From Stenotrophomonas sp. MMGLT7 (GTDB taxonomy: Bacteria > Pseudomonadota > Gammaproteobacteria > Xanthomonadales > Xanthomonadaceae): DNA of 64,000 bases. Positions 62,894 through 64,000 of this stretch are shown here, piece by piece. The notes beneath the pieces were generated by a model. The model made no database searches. It saw nothing but the letters and a program-made list of their open reading frames with translations, and was not told the DNA's origin. The stretch covers positions 1-64,000 of the forward strand of contig NZ_JAJOZS010000015.1 of assembly GCF_021168555.1 (NCBI RefSeq). Reading direction: 5' to 3'. The translations under genes and the position numbers were made by a program. Every line of letters begins with the position of its first letter. Position 1 is the first letter of the stretch.

Positions 62894-62966
62894 CTGTAGG
62901 AGCGACTTCAGTCGCGATGGGGCCTTACCGGTAAAGCCACGATCGCGACTGAAGTCGCTCCTACAG
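62894..62966. repeat. GTAG-type REP pair (REPIN)
   Basis: Two perfect inverted 25-bp arms start with ctGTAGGAGCGACTTCAG (62894-62918 and 62942-62966), separated by 23 bases. Each arm contains its own GCGACT-TC-AGTCGC hairpin. GTAG-headed REP hairpins are the substrate class of RAYT transposases in Stenotrophomonas and relatives (recollection). No RAYT gene is in the window. Confidence 0.88.
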
Positions 62967-63007
62967 ATAGATACATGGATACGCCCGGCACTGCTGCGGG
63001 GCGGCGC

Positions 63008-64000
<993 letters not shown>

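Overview
The window is GC-rich chromosomal DNA (roughly 70% by eye) from a gammaproteobacterium of the Xanthomonadaceae/Lysobacteraceae (Xanthomonas, Stenotrophomonas, Lysobacter, Luteimonas, Pseudoxanthomonas group). The family is indicated by xanthomonadin (aryl-polyene) pigment genes with a XanB2-type chorismatase, an Ax21-family outer-membrane protein, a polA-linked small RNA resembling Xanthomonas sX13, and GTAG-type REP hairpins. The genus cannot be fixed from the sequence alone. There are no tRNA or rRNA genes, insertion sequences or CRISPR arrays.

Layout. (1) 1-15.2 kb: a type VI secretion locus. One minus-strand operon runs TPR lipoprotein, tssB, tssC, hcp, tssE, tssF, tssG, clpV, a small unknown gene, vgrG (cut by the left edge). 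A divergent plus-strand operon holds tssJKL. tssM and tssA are not in the window. (2) 15.4-26.4 kb: a xanthomonadin cluster with 3-hydroxybenzoate synthase (xanB2), an aryl-acid ligase (xanA2-like), an acyl carrier protein, two acyltransferases, two hot-dog dehydratases, a LolA-like carrier, an MMPL/RND exporter and a membrane protein. Ketosynthase and ketoreductase genes are missing, and the T6SS begins where the cluster stops. (3) 26.6-29.4 kb: a RidA, Tat-exported flavin amine oxidase and cytochrome c cassette, which looks like a periplasmic amine dehydrogenase unit. (4) 29.5-38.3 kb: an S9 peptidase, a decayed Nudix copy, a DUF gene, a membrane-Nudix fusion, an exported Cys-rich protein, an M48 protease and small exported proteins.

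(5) 38.4-49.9 kb: hemF, DUF2164, a DUF421 membrane protein, the sX13-like sRNA, polA, a DUF2782 lipoprotein, a universal stress protein, an M16 peptidase, an unusual exported repeat protein, trmL and ax21. (6) 50.1-56.7 kb: the conserved yibN-secB-gpsA neighbourhood, a thioesterase, and the haem genes hemD-hemX-hemY. (7) 56.9-64 kb: an MFS transporter, a FadI-like thiolase, a conserved unknown gene, two tandem Cu/Zn superoxide dismutase lipoproteins and the 3' part of ntrC.

How it fits together: the pigment cluster diverts chorismate to 3-hydroxybenzoate, loads it on a carrier protein, and processes and exports the polyene as an acylated lipid. The T6SS genes supply sheath, baseplate, tube, spike, ATPase and part of the membrane complex. 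Much of the rest is envelope biology: exported proteases, lipoproteins and periplasmic redox proteins. Stop-start overlaps (ATGA) link tssK-tssL, the pigment acyltransferase genes, the amine oxidase-cytochrome pair, hemF-DUF2164 and hemX-hemY. This points to translational coupling.
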